Shown here: piece by piece, positions 8,944 through 18,303 of the stretch
Numbering within the stretch: the stretch's first letter is position 1
Layout of the letters: each line of letters opens with the position of its first letter
Notes under the pieces: generated by a model
Seen by the model: the letters and a program-made list of their open reading frames with translations, nothing else
Databases searched by the model: none
What the model was told of the DNA's origin: nothing
Position numbers and translations under genes: made by a program
Source: Adhaeribacter aquaticus DSM 16391
GTDB lineage: Bacteria; Bacteroidota; Bacteroidia; Cytophagales; Hymenobacteraceae
DNA length: 64,000 bases
Direction: 5' to 3'
NCBI RefSeq assembly: GCF_000473365.1
Contig: NZ_KI421517.1
Span: 3,490,634-3,554,633, forward strand

Positions 8944-10692
8944 TTGGAAACTAACAGAGTTATCATTAGATATTTTCTAGCAGTTTTAGTTTTCATTCTA
9001 TTCTTAATCTGTTTATATCTTAGCTTAATTTTTCTTTTAACAGGTTATTCTGATGTATTAAAACTTAATAATGTTGGATATAAAAATGTTGCATTTGATC
9101 ATTTTGAAATTTCACTAGAAAGAAGACCATATGAATTACTTGTAGGTATAATTTGGGTTTCAACTTTATTTTTATCCTTGCTTTTTATTCATGGGATTAC
9201 AATTGAAAATTGGGTAAGAAAGGAGCTTGGTGCAATTTTGCGGCAATTTTACAATATAATCAATAAATCTTGCAGATTTGTAAGAAATCAACATATTACT
9301 GACAAAGCTAATTTTATATTTTTAATCATCCTGATCTTATTAGTAAGATATTTTTATTTGGAGCGTTATTACTTTACTACTGATGAAGTTGCCTCATTTG
9401 ATTGTTTTGTAAAAGAAGGGCCTTTGGCTGTAGTGGCATATTACCCTATTCCCAATAACCATATCTTAAGTAATTTTATTAGTACTGCCTTTTCCCACTT
9501 GAGTAGTAATGAAATTTTTATAATGCGTTTTCCAACGTTTCTGATAAGTGCGGGTGGAACGTTGTTAATGTATTTTATTATAGCCAGATATTTTGGTTTT
9601 GAAAAAGCTTCTTTTTGCATAATAATTTTCAGCTTCTCTGGAGTAGGAATATTTTATTCAATTGCTGGAAGAGGATATTTTCTGCTTACTATTTTGGCTT
9701 TTATAAATTTCTTTTCAATGCTAAGGATTATGTATAAACCAAATAAACACAAGCTATATTGGTTTATATTTATTATTTCAAGTCTATTAGGCTTTTATAC
9801 GGTTCCCACATTTCTTTACTCATTTAGTTCTACATTTCTTATTTCTTCTTTTTATTTTTTAATAAAAAGAAGAAAAACAGAAGGTTTAAAATTATTAGTA
9901 AGTATAATAATTATTGGTACAGCTACTCTTCTATTATATATTCCAGTTATAGCTATTTCTGGATTAGATGCTTTAATAAATAATAAGTTTGTTCGGCCTA
10001 TGGAATGGGAAACCTTGTGGGCTACTTTTCCCCAGTATTTTAATTATACAGAAGGATGGCTTTTAGGGCAGGAGCGGTTAGGGAAATATTTTATAATATT
10101 TATAGTTATTTTGTCAGCTATAAAAATATATCAAGACAAAGAAGAGAACTCATTCTTAAAATTTGCTTTACCTAGTTTATTCTCCTTTTTCTTCCCCTAT
10201 TGTCTTATGTTCCTGCACAAAACATTTGCACCGGAAAGGTCACTCTTCTATAAGTCTATATACTTGTATTTTGTAGCAGTTATTCTATCTTTTTGGTTTT
10301 TGAAAAGCTTAAAAGAGAAATATAAGGTATTACTTGTTAGTATTATAGTATTGGCATACAGTAGCTACCAAATATATTATGTTGAGAAATCACTTTCAGA
10401 ATTAAATCCTAAAGAAATAGGACGAAAAATTACGTTTCAGTGGTTACTTAAGAATAATGCTAAACAACTATTGGTATTAGATGCACCATATGCTTTATTT
10501 TTAAATCATTATTTCAAAACAGCAAATATGCCTTGTAAAATTTATTTAGAAGATAATGGGATTGTTAAATACGATTTCGTAGTGATGTCTCAAAATTTAA
10601 ACGAGGAGGTTATCAATCTTTCTTTAGTTTTAGGGAAAGAAGTTTATAAAAATGAATCTATAAAAATATTTGAAGTGATAAGTGACCAATAA
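8944..10692 (+). CDS. GT39/ArnT-like integral membrane glycosyltransferase
   Basis: 582 residues with many membrane helices. After two N-terminal helices and a short cytoplasmic stretch the family pattern appears: RYYFTTDEVASFD (about residues 139-151) with the acidic DE of GT-C catalytic loops, then YYPIPNNHILSNFI, as in PMT/ArnT-type enzymes that use lipid-linked sugars on the periplasmic face. The last 100 residues form a soluble periplasmic part. The start codon appears to be TTG at 8944, with no good Shine-Dalgarno. Probable role: glycosylation of a surface polymer or lipid. The acceptor is unknown. Confidence 0.7.
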   Translation: METNRVIIRYFLAVLVFILFLICLYLSLIFLLTGYSDVLKLNNVGYKNVAFDHFEISLERRPYELLVGIIWVSTLFLSLLFIHGITIENWVRKELGAILRQFYNIINKSCRFVRNQHITDKANFIFLIILILLVRYFYLERYYFTTDEVASFDCFVKEGPLAVVAYYPIPNNHILSNFISTAFSHLSSNEIFIMRFPTFLISAGGTLLMYFIIARYFGFEKASFCIIIFSFSGVGIFYSIAGRGYFLLTILAFINFFSMLRIMYKPNKHKLYWFIFIISSLLGFYTVPTFLYSFSSTFLISSFYFLIKRRKTEGLKLLVSIIIIGTATLLLYIPVIAISGLDALINNKFVRPMEWETLWATFPQYFNYTEGWLLGQERLGKYFIIFIVILSAIKIYQDKEENSFLKFALPSLFSFFFPYCLMFLHKTFAPERSLFYKSIYLYFVAVILSFWFLKSLKEKYKVLLVSIIVLAYSSYQIYYVEKSLSELNPKEIGRKITFQWLLKNNAKQLLVLDAPYALFLNHYFKTANMPCKIYLEDNGIVKYDFVVMSQNLNEEVINLSLVLGKEVYKNESIKIFEVISDQ

Positions 10693-10723
10693 GGAAACTA
10701 TCAATTTTGCTATTTACATAAAA

Positions 10724-11455
10724 TTAGGTTCTTTTTAGAATTCCATACTTAATAATGCATAAGATAGCTCTTATTCCGTCCTTCCAATTTATCTTTTTCC
10801 CTTCTTCATAAGTTCGGCCATAATAGGATATCCCAACCTCATAAATTCTTATCTGAGGGATTTTTGAAATTTTTATTGTTATTTCTGGTTCAAACCCAAA
10901 CCTATTCTCCCTTAATAAAATAGTTTGTAAAGTAATTGTATTAAATAGTTTATAACAGGTTTCAATATCAGTTAAATTTAAGTTAGTAACTAAATTAGAT
11001 AATGAAGTGATAAGTTTGTTGCCGACAGAATGCCAAAAGTAAAAGGTTCTATGGGGACAAGCTCCTATAAAGCGAGAGCCGTATACTACGTCCGCAAATC
11101 CGCGGATAACTGGCTTTAATAAACGGTTGTATTCTTGAGGATCATATTCAAGATCTGCATCCTGAATAATTAAAAATTCTCCTGTAGCTTTAGGAATTCC
11201 TGTTCGTAGAGCAGCTCCTTTACCTTGATTTCTCTCATGTTTATAATATTGAACATTCAATGTAGGATTTAAATCTAAATGGTTATTAATAACTTGTTCA
11301 GTTTCATCTGTGGAGCAATCATTGATTATTATAATTTCTTTTTCAATTCCGTTGATTAACACCACTTTTTGTATATTTTCTAAGATTTTAGAAATTGTGG
11401 CACTCTCGTTATAAACAGGAATAAGAATTGATAACTTCAAAATAATGTTGTTCAT
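10724..11455 (-). CDS. glycosyltransferase family 2 (polyprenyl-phosphate sugar transferase type)
   Basis: 243 residues, GT-A fold. Visible motifs are LSILIPVYNES at the N-terminus, IIINDCSTDET, NQGKGAALRTG and the D-x-D-containing QDADLEYDP, followed by VYGSRFIG and a C-terminal YYGRTYEEGKKINWKDGI. This combination matches DPM1-like enzymes that charge polyprenyl phosphate with a hexose, which would supply the membrane GT39-like enzymes nearby. Its 3' end faces the GT39-like gene ending at 10692. A relic IS3 element lies immediately upstream. Confidence 0.85.
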   Translation of the reverse strand: MNNIILKLSILIPVYNESATISKILENIQKVVLINGIEKEIIIINDCSTDETEQVINNHLDLNPTLNVQYYKHERNQGKGAALRTGIPKATGEFLIIQDADLEYDPQEYNRLLKPVIRGFADVVYGSRFIGACPHRTFYFWHSVGNKLITSLSNLVTNLNLTDIETCYKLFNTITLQTILLRENRFGFEPEITIKISKIPQIRIYEVGISYYGRTYEEGKKINWKDGIRAILCIIKYGILKRT

Positions 11456-11608
11456 CTAATGGTGAAAACGAATTCGTCTAACAATTTTATTTTAAATAAA
11501 TATAACTTTTAAAGGTTAGTAATAAAAGTTATATATATGATGTATTGAGTAATGTAAGCTCACCCGAAGTTTAGGCCAGTTAAAAGTATAAATTTCAGGT
11601 TACAAATT

Positions 11609-12290
11609 TTAAAATAATTCAGCTGGAGCTTTAAAATAATAGGCCTTATGGGGCCAGTGGTGATTGTAATTAAACACCCATTCTTCCGCCTTTTGCCGGA
11701 TTTCAGCCAATGTTCTAAACACGAAAGCGTTGAGCAACTCTCTTCGGATGCTGCCGTTGCAGCGATTCGCATAAACATTCTGCATGGGCTTGCCCAGCCG
11801 GATAAACAAGAGTTGGATTCTGTTTTCTTTGCACCAGGCTTCAAACCTGTGGCTAATGAACTCCGGCCCGTTATTCACCCGGATAATCTGGAGCAGTCCC
11901 CGAAACTTTTTCAGGTATTCCAACTCCCGGATTATCTAAGGCTAAAATAAACAAATCCACCTCCATGGATAGTATTTACTGGTTGTAATTGTCTATAATA
12001 TTCAAGAGTCGGAACTTACGGTCATCCCACAAGCTATCGCTCATAAAATCTACCGACCATACCTAATTCTTTTTTTGGGAGTAAATAAGCCCTGCTTCAC
12101 CTGCGCTGGCTGTCGTCTCTAAAGCCTTTTTCTAATGTTGAGTTGCAGGTTAGTGTGGACCGGTATACTTTCTAATGATTAAAAGTATAGTCGCTGCGCC
12201 TTTAGCGGTAGCAGCAGGACCAGAAGCCAATAGCCGGGTGCTTTTCTACTAGCCATTGCAACTTTTGTATTAGTTGATTATCATCCCGTT
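11609..12290 (-). pseudogene. IS3 orfB (rve integrase) pseudogene
   Basis: Reading in three frames recovers an HTH_21 part (LVEKHPAIGFWSCCYR), the first catalytic region (VWSVDFMSDSLWDD) and an integrase C-terminal part. The chain is broken by several stops and at least one frameshift near 11920. In the last piece the usual VDNGPEF reads VNNGPEF and the usual E-R-F-N glutamate region reads ANRCN, so two of the three DDE residues appear lost. It cannot make active transposase. Confidence 0.8.
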
Positions 12291-12343
12291 CTTTTAAGTT
12301 TGTATGGCTAGCTGCTCCTGGGCAGTAATACTGTCCTATAAGC

Positions 12344-12656
12344 CTAAGTAAGGATGAATCCCACGATAGCTTTCTTCTCATCAGGTCCTAAACCTTTTTT
12401 TTCGACTGCATCCTTTAGCGCGCGGTGGACTAAAGAGAGTTCGAAAAACATACATTTGATGCGGGCTTTCTCTTCCTCCAACTCCTTCATCTTTTTTAGC
12501 TCTTTCACCTTCAAACCTGAATAGGGCGGGCGCCACTTGTAAAAGGCGAGAGGTGCTGATGTCTAACCCCCGGCTGAACTCCTGAGCATTGCGGCCGGCT
12601 TTATGCTCTTTGAGAGCTTTGATAATTTGTGTTTCGGTAAGGCGGGTCTTTTTCAT
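12344..12656 (-). pseudogene. IS3 orfA pseudogene (frameshifted)
   Basis: Starts KKTRLTETQIIKALKEHKAG, the helix-turn-helix protein of IS3-family elements. After a frameshift around 12520-12540 the homologous reading continues in another frame (VKELKKMKELEEEKARIKC, then ELSLVHRALKDAVEKKG) to a stop at 12344-12346. The original product would be about 90-110 residues. Confidence 0.8.
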
Positions 12657-12697
12657 GCCATCTAAAGTTATTAGTTTTAACTAATTTTAATTGGCCA

Positions 12698-12789
12698 TGA
12701 TTAGAGGAGCCGATAACTAAGATTCTAATAATGAGAGAGTAAGTAATTATTGTAAATAAAATAATTAATTTAATATCAGAACTAGACAC
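12698..12789 (-). pseudogene. truncated 5' copy of the 14146-15360 membrane glycosyltransferase
   Basis: A GTG start and MSSSDIKLIILFTIITYSLI resemble MSTSDLKLLALFFIIAAVII of the intact gene at 14146-15360. Similarity stops at the border of the IS3 relic. It is also about 90% identical by eye at DNA level over 12723-12811 to the second fragment at 15620-15708, including bases upstream of the start. Confidence 0.7.
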
Positions 12790-12859
12790 TTTTACTTACA
12801 TTAAGTTTATTCTTTTAAAATTGTGATTTTTATTTATGATATGATAGTTTAATGTTTCT

Positions 12860-13612
12860 ATGAATAAGAGCTTAATAATCATTTTAGTCTTCTTTATTTT
12901 CTCTTGTAAAGAAACAAAATTGCCCCCTTCAGGAATCTGTATTTCTTTTGATGACCGCTCTGTAGATGAATGGTTTGCCATAAAAAATTTATTAAATGAA
13001 TATGATGCAAAAGTTTCATTTTTTATAACTCAATTTGACTCATTAACTGCATCTGAAATAGTAAAACTTAAGCAGCTAGAAAGTGATGGACATGAAATTG
13101 GTAGTCATGGAGCTTTACATGTGGTGTCTGAGTTTTATATAAAAAATAATACTTATAAGGATTATCTGGAGAATGAAATTAATCCAAGTATCAGGTCTAT
13201 GAAACAGGCTGGGTTCAACATAAAATCATTCGCTTATCCTTATGGGGCAAAGTATTGGTTTACTGATTTTATGTTGTTGCAAAAGTTTGATGTGCTTAGA
13301 AGTGTAACTTCTATTAATAAGGAAAAGGATTTAACTTTAATAGATGAAATATATTATGACTTTAATGGGGACCGTACATTATCGGCAATAGGAATTGATA
13401 CAAATGGAAAGGTAACGAAAGAGATGATTAAAAATGCAATTAAAAGAGCTAGTGACAATAACCAGGTATTAATGGTTTATGGGCATATCCCAATGAGTTC
13501 TCCAGCTAGCAATTCTTATGAATTAGATATAGACTTTTTAAAATTTATATTAGTAGAAGCCAAACGAAAAGGACTAGAATTTTATAGATTCAAAGATTTA
13601 ACAGCTAAATAG
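12860..13612 (+). CDS. polysaccharide deacetylase (NodB-like) lipoprotein
   Basis: Predicted lipid-anchored CE4-type deacetylase. A short signal sequence ends in a lipobox FIFSC (Cys16). The first catalytic motif reads SFDDRSVDEW (Asp31-Asp32), where many relatives have TFDDG. The metal-binding H-x-x-x-H is SHGALH (His83, His87), followed by SFAYPYGAKYW and a final MVYGHIPM. The substrate would be an N-acetylated surface or cell-wall glycan, consistent with the glycosyltransferases around it. The 250-residue length is usual. It is AT-rich and stands alone between relic elements, so it may have arrived with the region. Confidence 0.8.
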   Translation: MNKSLIIILVFFIFSCKETKLPPSGICISFDDRSVDEWFAIKNLLNEYDAKVSFFITQFDSLTASEIVKLKQLESDGHEIGSHGALHVVSEFYIKNNTYKDYLENEINPSIRSMKQAGFNIKSFAYPYGAKYWFTDFMLLQKFDVLRSVTSINKEKDLTLIDEIYYDFNGDRTLSAIGIDTNGKVTKEMIKNAIKRASDNNQVLMVYGHIPMSSPASNSYELDIDFLKFILVEAKRKGLEFYRFKDLTAK

Positions 13613-14145
13613 ATTAGTAAACTAGCATGCTTTTATTTGTTAGAGTATTGAAATTATTGAAAAATTCATATGAATTGAAGATTTTACATCAGCAAAAATA
13701 TAAAATGGTTGGCTAAAAGGGATTGTTTCTTTAATCAACATACTCTTTCTCCAAGTACAACTAATTCTAACAATTAATTAACTTATAAATGCAAGTTTCT
13801 TTTGTTGTATTACATTTAAATATAACTACATGTAATGATCTTTTTCATTTAAATTAATTATTTCTCTTTCTTCCTTCTTGTATTACTAATTTGCAAATTT
13901 ATTTTGCTGGTAAATTACATGTTCATTTAATTAAATTTGACTCTATTGATTTTTTATGTGAGATTATCCTTATTTGAAAATGAAGTTTTAGCCTTGGTTT
14001 TACAACGTCCATATATTGAGTGGCTACCTTTATGTGCTACTATAATCTATGGAATTAAATTCATTATTCCATTATCAGTTTGTTACTTGGAACCTTTTGG
14101 TAAAATACCTAATGATAAATAATTATAGCGCCAGCTTATTCTCCA
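13613..14145. other. AT-rich gene-free stretch
   Basis: Very AT-rich, with repeated attaatta-type tracts. A 61-codon open frame (13937-14122, TTG start) has no recognisable similarity and is not called. No hairpin terminator stands out for the deacetylase gene. Confidence 0.4.
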
Positions 14146-15360
14146 TTAATTTTGTATCAGACTTCGAAAGACTTCAAATAAATAAACTTTAGGTAAATTC
14201 AATATGAGTGAAGAAAAAAAGAATAATATAATAAATTTATAAGATTTATTAATTGTTGTAGATCTTACTGGATTAATAAGAAAAAGCATAAGGGCTGTGT
14301 AAATACATATACTAAATGGCGATAAAAGGCGATAATCGAAGGGATCAAAAGGGGAGTATTTACGAAGTAAAATCAATACAAAAAGGTAGATAAAACCAAT
14401 TATGCCAAACAAAATACTTAAATTATCTTCTGAAGAAATTTTAGTTAATTCCCTCTTTATAAATCTTAAGTAAATAAAAATCATAATAGAAAATTGAAAG
14501 ATTGCAGTAACCCAAAAAAGTAAATCTGGATTACTATTCCCCCAATAATAATTTCGAATAACGAAAAGCTCATTAAAAAGACCTACGAATAAATAATAAA
14601 CAAACAAGCTTGTGCTTTCTCTGTCTGGAAAAAATCTTTCTCCACCAGTTAAGTAGCCTGTTTGTATATAATTATTATACAAATATAATCCGGCTATAGT
14701 ACTTAGCAGGATAGTTATGGAAAGAAGTTTTAAAGCAGGTTTAAATCTTTTTTTTAAGAGGAACCAGGTGCTAAGTAAACCTAATATTATAAAGCTAAAT
14801 CCGCCTATGTATCTAATAAAGAACAATAACAAAGAACTTATAAAAAGTAGAATTAGATACTTATTATTGTTTTCATCCTGCATGAAATTATATAAAAGGT
14901 ATACGAACCATAATAAGCAAAAAATAAAAGGGGGTTCTGACCAGGTATAGGAAAATATTTCCATAAAAGTAAAAGAACACATAATCAGTGTCAATAAATA
15001 GGCGTATTCTCTGTTCATTTTCCGAAACAGCAATAAACATAATCCTAAAAAAAAAATATTTACAACCTTTGAAGCCCAAAATACTGGAAGGGATAGAAGA
15101 TAAGCAAACCCGGAGATAAGGATAGGGTAACCAAGTGGCCAAATAGCAAAGTAGGTTTGGTTTTCTAAGGTTTTTATCTCAGGAATAGGAAGGGTTTTTG
15201 AATGGTAAAAGCCTTTTCCATCTAATATATTTTGTGAAACTTCTAAGAACGCATTAGAGTCCGGGTCTCTGTAGCCTGTACTTTCTACAGTTACTCGTAG
15301 TATTATAACTGCTGCAATAATAAAAAATAATGCTAATAACTTTAAATCTGAAGTAGACAC
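14146..15360 (-). CDS. GT39-like polytopic membrane glycosyltransferase
   Basis: 404 residues with about nine to eleven membrane segments. After the first helix the loop STGYRDPDSNAFLEVSQ carries the acidic residues expected of the first periplasmic loop in PMT/ArnT-type GT-C enzymes, followed by FAIWPLGYPILISG. The start codon is GTG at 15358-15360. Two broken copies of its N-terminus lie on the same strand, at 12698-12789 and 15534-15686, showing past duplication. Substrate unknown. A lipid-linked sugar transferase in the surface-glycan region is the best reading. Confidence 0.65.
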   Translation of the reverse strand: MSTSDLKLLALFFIIAAVIILRVTVESTGYRDPDSNAFLEVSQNILDGKGFYHSKTLPIPEIKTLENQTYFAIWPLGYPILISGFAYLLSLPVFWASKVVNIFFLGLCLLLFRKMNREYAYLLTLIMCSFTFMEIFSYTWSEPPFIFCLLWFVYLLYNFMQDENNNKYLILLFISSLLLFFIRYIGGFSFIILGLLSTWFLLKKRFKPALKLLSITILLSTIAGLYLYNNYIQTGYLTGGERFFPDRESTSLFVYYLFVGLFNELFVIRNYYWGNSNPDLLFWVTAIFQFSIMIFIYLRFIKRELTKISSEDNLSILFGIIGFIYLFVLILLRKYSPFDPFDYRLLSPFSICIYTALMLFLINPVRSTTINKSYKFIILFFFSSLILNLPKVYLFEVFRSLIQN

Positions 15361-15533
15361 AAATATTGAATTAGGCTTTGATTTTATTTCTTATAAAATA
15401 TTATAATAGGTTTTTCAAAAAAGTGATAAATTAAAATATCAATAAGCTATAGCAGCACAAAACCTTTATCGGGGAGGGATTGAATTTAGATATTTTATAT
15501 TGAACCCAATCAGTATGCATTAGCTGTAATAAC

Positions 15534-15686
15534 AAATCCTTTTCCATCGATAATATTTTGTGCGATTTTCAAAAAAATTTGCTAATCAGGGCTTGCGTAT
15601 CCTGTTCCTTCAACTCGGGTTCTAATAATGAGAGAGAAAGAAATCATTGTAAATAAAATAATTAATTTAATATCAGAGCTTGATAC
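15534..15686 (-). pseudogene. broken 5' copy of the neighbouring membrane glycosyltransferase
   Basis: Minus-strand reading gives SSSDIKLIILFTMISFSLII, then VEGTGYASPD, a TAG stop (15582-15584), and after it QNIIDGKGF, parallel to the first 50 residues of the intact protein encoded at 14146-15360. The initiator is GTA instead of GTG. Homology fades below 15534, and upstream it abuts the IS5-type relic near 15709. Confidence 0.75.
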
Positions 15687-15718
15687 TTTTACTTAAACTA
15701 AGTTTATCAAGAACATGT

Positions 15719-16535
15719 TTAGTAAAGGTTAAGTTTGTTTATTTTGTGAATAAGTTGAACAGTAAAAGCTAAGAAATGGAGGGCAATCCAGTGCTGAGCT
15801 TTGGTTTCAAATCGGACTAGCAAAGCTTTAAAGCTATCAAGCCAGCCATTAGCCTGCTCAATGACATTTCTTCTTTTAAAGAATTCTTCATAAAAATAAG
15901 TAACATCAACTTTAGCTTCTCCATTTCTAGGATTAGGACCAGTATTAGCCTTAATTTTCATTTCAGCTCAAAAGTTTCTAAATACATGGGAATCAAATCC
16001 AGCATCTGCATTTAAGAACAAGCCTTCTGTTGAGATACCTGCTTGTTTCAACAAAAAACACAATTCCTTAAATATTAATTCTATTTCAAATAAATCAGGA
16101 TGTGCTCCTGATACGGGTAAACTACACGCTAACATCTGTCATTTATTATCTGCCAAAAACAAACTGTTACAAATAGTGGCTGCTTTTCTGCTTTGTTACC
16201 CCATATCTCCGCCATGCTTACAAATAGTTTGGCTGCCATCCAGTTGCACACATGATAAATATAGCAACTGACGCTGGCTTTTAAGCAGTCCTTACCAAAG
16301 GCTTTTAAAACTACCATCTTTAGCCCACTTCCTAAAATGATGATATACCCCTTGCCAGTTGATAGTTTTATTGGAAAATAATTCTTTAATGTTAATTCCC
16401 TCCATTGACATTCCTTCCTAACTTAAGCCGCTAAAGTATATCCGCTGACGCTACCTGTAATTTACTTCCTCTTTTCCCTTTGCTTAAATAAGGGACTATC
16501 CATCTATTTATTTTATCTTCGCTTAATACTGCCAT
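15719..16535 (-). pseudogene. IS5-family transposase pseudogene
   Basis: The original ORF would start at ATG 16535 (AVLSEDKINRWIVPYLSKG). It hits a TAG at 16431-16433 and then shifts frame several times. Pieces recoverable in different frames are NWQGVYHHFRKWAKDGSF, LSCVQLDGSQT (first catalytic Asp), GLFLNADAGFDS (second Asp) and RRNVIEQANGWLDSF (Glu), ending at 15719. The DDE residues survive but the frame does not. Terminal repeats could not be defined. Similar elements are common in Cytophagales genomes (from memory). Confidence 0.75.
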
Positions 16536-16622
16536 CGGAATAGGGATTGGTCTAAAGTGTCTTCGTAAATCCTTTTACACCCTTATTCTTTTGCCAGTTC
16601 ATTTACTTTAATCAACTTCTAA

Positions 16623-16673
16623 TACTTCCTTTAATATTAAAAACTAAACAGTAAATTAATATTAAAGGAAGTA
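16623..16673. repeat. perfect 18-bp inverted repeat (hairpin)
   Basis: TACTTCCTTTAATATTAA (16623-16640) and its exact reverse complement (16656-16673) flank a 15-base AT-rich loop. No T run follows on either strand, so it is not a standard terminator. It lies between the IS5 relic and the next glycosyltransferase start and may be a transposon tip or MITE remnant. Confidence 0.85.
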
Positions 16674-16734
16674 ATAAAACAAAAGTACCGGAAGAATTTA
16701 GAATAGGAAATCTTTAAAAGAGTATTATATAGTC

Positions 16735-18303
16735 ATGCGTATTATTCCTAAGGTTGTTGTAATGACCTTTTTTATTATGTTCCTTATAATAGGATTAATC
16801 TGTTATAAAGATTATGGGTTATCCTTTGATGAGGAAGCAGAACGTTTGACAGGCTTAGTAACTTTAAAATATTTGTTGCAGCTTTTTTATCCAAAAGGTT
16901 TAAATTTGGTTGAGAATATTAACAATATTCCTCAATTAAATGTATATGTTGATCGTATTTATAGCCCTCATTTTCAACTTACATGTTTATTATTTAAAGA
17001 AATATTTAGTGTAAAAGGAACTCGTGATACCTTTCTTTTAAGCCATCTAATTAATTTTCTTGTTTTTTATATTGGTGTAGTTCTTTTCTACAAAATCCTT
17101 AAAGAAAAATTTTATGATTGGAAAATTTGCCTTTTCGGAACTGCACTATTGGTTTTAAGTCCCCGTATCTTTGCTGACTCTTTTTATAATTCGAAGGATA
17201 TTGTATTTCTAACAGCAAGTTTGTTATGTTGTTACACCTTCATTATTTATTTTAAGAACAGGAAATTTAAATATCTGGTATATCATGCTTTTACTTCTGC
17301 TTTAGCTATTGATATTCGAATCATGGCATTGCTTTTTCCCTTTCTAACTTTTGTTTTCATTTTCTTGGAAAAGATTCAAAACAAAAGAAATTTTTCAATA
17401 AGACAAGCTGTTCTAGCTAGTACTTCATATTGTTTGCTATTAACTTTTTTTGTCTGGCTACTTTGGCCATATTTATGGGAGAGCCCGTTAAATAATTTTT
17501 TAGCAATATTTAATAAGTTAAACAGAAACGGTATGATAGGTCATGTTTTATTTAACGGACAAATATTAACTTTTAATAATTTACCGTGGTATTATATCCC
17601 AGAGTGGATTCTTATTTCTACCCCTGTTATTTATACCTGCTTTTTTATTTTAGGTAATTTTATTTTAATAAAACAAATATTTTTGAATAAGGTTTGTAAC
17701 CAAGACATTCTTGCGTTCTCTCTTTTTTATATACCTATTATAGCTGTTATATGGATAAATGCAATTTTGTATGATGGTTGGCGCCATTTATATTTCATTT
17801 ATCCATTTTTTTTAATCATTGTAGTTAAAGGGGGCGTTAATACTTATGAGTATCTAAAAAATAATATGGGGTATTTAGGTAAAAAGTTAATCCCGTTCTT
17901 TTGGGGAATTTTTGCGATAAATATGGGGATGGTACTTAAATTTATGATTGAATCCCATCCATACCAAAATGTATATTTTAATGAGTTGATAAATAAAAAT
18001 AATATTCAACAAAAATTCGAACTTGACTATTGGGGTTTGTCACATAGACAAGCACTAGAATTTTTATTAAAAAGAGAAACAAATGCTATTGTAAATTTTA
18101 ATGCATCTAGCGGAGCAGGCGGGTTAAACCTTGAAATATTGAATAAAGATCAAAGAAAAAGATTAAAACATGTGCCATTAAAGGAGGCTACTTATTTTCT
18201 TACTGATTATCGTGGTCATCCTGAGCCTTATCTATATCAGGTAGAAGTATATACTATAAATGTTGACGGATTTAAAATCATGTCTGTATTCAAGTTGAAA
18301 TAA
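16735..18303 (+). CDS. ArnT/PMT-like integral membrane glycosyltransferase
   Basis: 522 residues, about ten membrane helices. The first periplasmic loop starts KDYGLSFDEEAERLTG (about residues 24-39), the acidic pair typical of GT39/ArnT-type lipid-linked sugar transferases. An aromatic-rich stretch LLWPYLWESPLNNFLAIF and DGWRHLYFIYP follow, and the last 100 residues form a soluble domain. The frame is intact from ATG 16735, in contrast with the decayed material just upstream. It is the last gene of the AT-rich glycan region. Acceptor unknown. Confidence 0.7.
   Translation: MRIIPKVVVMTFFIMFLIIGLICYKDYGLSFDEEAERLTGLVTLKYLLQLFYPKGLNLVENINNIPQLNVYVDRIYSPHFQLTCLLFKEIFSVKGTRDTFLLSHLINFLVFYIGVVLFYKILKEKFYDWKICLFGTALLVLSPRIFADSFYNSKDIVFLTASLLCCYTFIIYFKNRKFKYLVYHAFTSALAIDIRIMALLFPFLTFVFIFLEKIQNKRNFSIRQAVLASTSYCLLLTFFVWLLWPYLWESPLNNFLAIFNKLNRNGMIGHVLFNGQILTFNNLPWYYIPEWILISTPVIYTCFFILGNFILIKQIFLNKVCNQDILAFSLFYIPIIAVIWINAILYDGWRHLYFIYPFFLIIVVKGGVNTYEYLKNNMGYLGKKLIPFFWGIFAINMGMVLKFMIESHPYQNVYFNELINKNNIQQKFELDYWGLSHRQALEFLLKRETNAIVNFNASSGAGGLNLEILNKDQRKRLKHVPLKEATYFLTDYRGHPEPYLYQVEVYTINVDGFKIMSVFKLK

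Larger units (their letters stand above)
11574..12697 (-). mobile_element. decayed IS3-family insertion sequence
   Basis: Relic of about 1.1 kb with an orfA-like part (12344-12656) and an orfB-like part (11609-12290) on the minus strand. Candidate terminal inverted repeats are GGCCAGTTAAAA at 11574-11585 and, on the minus strand from about 12696, GGCCAATTAAAA. No target duplication could be recognised. Its right end lies inside a truncated copy of a membrane glycosyltransferase gene (12698-12789), so the element probably interrupted that gene. Boundaries are approximate. Confidence 0.7.

Noticed and set aside
11648-11950. 100-codon plus-strand frame over the IS3 relic
   Set aside because: Shadow of the transposase sequence on the other strand, where recognisable integrase motifs lie.
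13937-14122. 61-codon hydrophobic open frame with TTG start
   Set aside because: No family resemblance, no ribosome binding site and an AT-rich context, so chance opening is more likely.
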